Assembly: GCA_016840695.1 (NCBI GenBank)
Contig: JAEORV010000142.1
Coordinates: 1 to 5,492 of the forward strand
DNA: 5,492 nt
DNA from: Promethearchaeota archaeon
Lineage (GTDB): Archaea > Asgardarchaeota > Lokiarchaeia > Sigyniarchaeales > SOKP01
Direction: 5' to 3'
The notes under the pieces are model-generated. The model worked only from the letters and a program-made list of their open reading frames with translations. It did not search any database and was not told the origin of the DNA. This document shows positions 4,436-5,492 of this stretch, piece after piece; position 1 is the stretch's first letter, and each line of letters begins with the position of its first letter. Position numbers and translations under genes: made by a program.

Positions 4436-5425
4436 ATGGGGATTATTACAATAGAATCGGGAAAAATCAACGATTATGTACATCACGTGGATTTAAGAGA
4501 ATTTGGGATGGGAAGAGTGTTAACTTGTTTCATTGCAGAATTTGACGATTGCAATCTCATTTTAGATTGTGGATCATCATTAGAAGTTAAGACCATACTA
4601 AGATATGCAAAAAGAAATAAAATAGATCTCTCAAAAGTCAAGTATCTCATAACTACTCACCATCACTTTGATCACGCTGGAGGAATGTGGAAACTTTACG
4701 ATAAAATTAAAGTTCTCAATCCGAATGTTAAGATCATCACTAACGAAGAAACAAGAATCTTACTAAACGACTACGAGTATCATTTAAGTCGAGCAAAGCG
4801 GACATTTGGAGAATTTATTGGTGAAATGAGAGCAATCGAAGACGATGCATTTAAAATAATTGAACCAAGCTTGAACTTTAATAGCGATCCAAACAAGCTT
4901 GACGTAGTTGAGTCGTTTAAAAGCAATGGAAAAGAAGTAAAATTATCCATATTAAAAACACCCGGCCATACGCACGATCACCAATGTCCCTTATTTGTGA
5001 AAGACGGAGAAATCGAATTTATATTCTTTGGAGAGGCAGTCGGTACCATTTACCACTCTACGAAGTTAATCTCAATGCCTACATCCATGCCCGTTTATTT
5101 TAAGTACGATGACTACATGAAATCCATAGAAAACTTAAAAAAGATTTATCCTTTAAAAGCAGGGATGGGTCATTTTGGCGTGATAAACGGAAAACAAAAC
5201 GTCCGTGAGTTTTTGCTTAATAACGAATCTTTCATGCAAGAATTTCGTGAAAAAATCATAGAACTCTATAACAAAAAACCAGAAACTAAATATGTAGTTG
5301 AAAGAGTAATTCCAATATTTGCTGAAAGATCTGATTTAATGAATGAAATGCCAGATGTTTTCAAAAACATCATTCTCGGAGTTACCTATGGAATGATGAT
5401 GGATTTAGGATATAGAGACGAATAA
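4436..5425 (+). CDS. Metallo-beta-lactamase-fold hydrolase
   Basis: This is a cytoplasmic metal-dependent hydrolase of the metallo-beta-lactamase superfamily (329 residues, no signal peptide seen). The metal-binding motif HxHxDH is His75, His77, Asp79, His80 (TTHHHFDHAGG). The third ligand is His178 in KTPGHTHDH, and the last is His246 in GMGHFGVI. The position that usually bears the metal-bridging Asp (FxGD) reads FFGEAVG, so Glu200 would serve there. The N-terminal strands (FIAEFDDCNLILDCGSS) are typical of the fold. About 80 residues after His246 form a helical tail (NVREFLLNNESF onwards) of unrecognised role. The ATG at 4436 starts 20 bases after the acetyltransferase stop without a terminator between them, so the two are likely co-transcribed; no Shine-Dalgarno-like site is seen. 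Possible substrates include thioesters, lactones or phosphoesters; none can be chosen from sequence. Confidence 0.87.
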   Translation: MGIITIESGKINDYVHHVDLREFGMGRVLTCFIAEFDDCNLILDCGSSLEVKTILRYAKRNKIDLSKVKYLITTHHHFDHAGGMWKLYDKIKVLNPNVKIITNEETRILLNDYEYHLSRAKRTFGEFIGEMRAIEDDAFKIIEPSLNFNSDPNKLDVVESFKSNGKEVKLSILKTPGHTHDHQCPLFVKDGEIEFIFFGEAVGTIYHSTKLISMPTSMPVYFKYDDYMKSIENLKKIYPLKAGMGHFGVINGKQNVREFLLNNESFMQEFREKIIELYNKKPETKYVVERVIPIFAERSDLMNEMPDVFKNIILGVTYGMMMDLGYRDE

Positions 5426-5445
5426 AAAAATAATTGTAAAAAAAA
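5424..5445 (-). terminator. T-rich terminator of the convergent minus-strand gene
   Basis: Read on the minus strand, a run of eight T (5445-5438) and one of seven T (5430-5424) follow the TAG at 5459-5457. This fits archaeal T-tract termination of a gene arriving from the right. The same gap offers the plus strand only a weaker T-rich stretch (5446-5466) for ending the hydrolase transcript. Confidence 0.45.
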
Positions 5446-5456
5446 TCTATTTTAGT

Positions 5457-5492
5457 CTATTTCTTTGATTGAAGAGCGACTTCCTCAGCCAT
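5457..5492 (-). CDS. 3' end of a convergent gene (partial)
   Basis: On the minus strand the frame entering from the window edge reads MAEEVALQSKK and stops with TAG. The codons look coding (GCT GAG GAA GTC GCT CTT), oligo-T terminator runs follow, and a convergent layout is plausible. The first in-window codon happens to be ATG; it is more likely an internal Met of a longer protein than the start of an 11-residue one. Too little is present to name a family. Confidence 0.5.
   Translation of the reverse strand: MAEEVALQSKK

Overview
The window is AT-rich, gene-dense DNA that looks archaeal. Genes are separated by short, very AT-rich gaps, and most end in long oligo-T tracts of the archaeal terminator type. 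TATA-like boxes precede several starts, one gene looks leaderless, and the long 3-hydroxyacyl-CoA dehydrogenases have the architecture of the dehydrogenase half of archaeal fused dehydrogenase/hydratase proteins. The low GC and gene style would fit a Lokiarchaeia-like Asgard archaeon. That placement is an inference from sequence style, not proven.

Layout: positions 1-38 may hold the last codons of an upstream plus-strand gene. Two tandem paralogous 3-hydroxyacyl-CoA dehydrogenases follow (227-1399 and 1540-2712, both 390 residues), then an enoyl-CoA hydratase of the crotonase family (2837-3778). Each of these three genes has its own upstream AT-rich promoter region, a Shine-Dalgarno-like site and a T-rich terminator. 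They therefore look like three single-gene units, not one operon. Next comes a close pair, a GNAT N-acetyltransferase (3861-4415) and a metallo-beta-lactamase-fold hydrolase (4436-5425), 20 bases apart and probably co-transcribed. The right edge holds what looks like the 3' end of a convergent minus-strand gene (5457-5492).

Function: the hydratase and the dehydrogenases catalyse the two middle steps of beta-oxidation, or the reverse steps of fatty-acyl or butyryl-CoA synthesis: enoyl-CoA to (S)-3-hydroxyacyl-CoA to 3-ketoacyl-CoA with NAD+. All catalytic residues recognisable by eye are present in all three. Acyl-CoA dehydrogenase and thiolase are not in the window.

The most unusual feature is a four-cysteine, DnaJ-like zinc knuckle (CxxCxGxG, then CxxCGG) inserted in the C-terminal tail of the hydratase, with the family's usual end motif kept after it. 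Secondary points are the divergence of the second dehydrogenase at two conserved motifs, a hairpin terminator with the dehydrogenase-1 stop codon in its loop, and two clean inverted repeats in upstream regions that could be operators.
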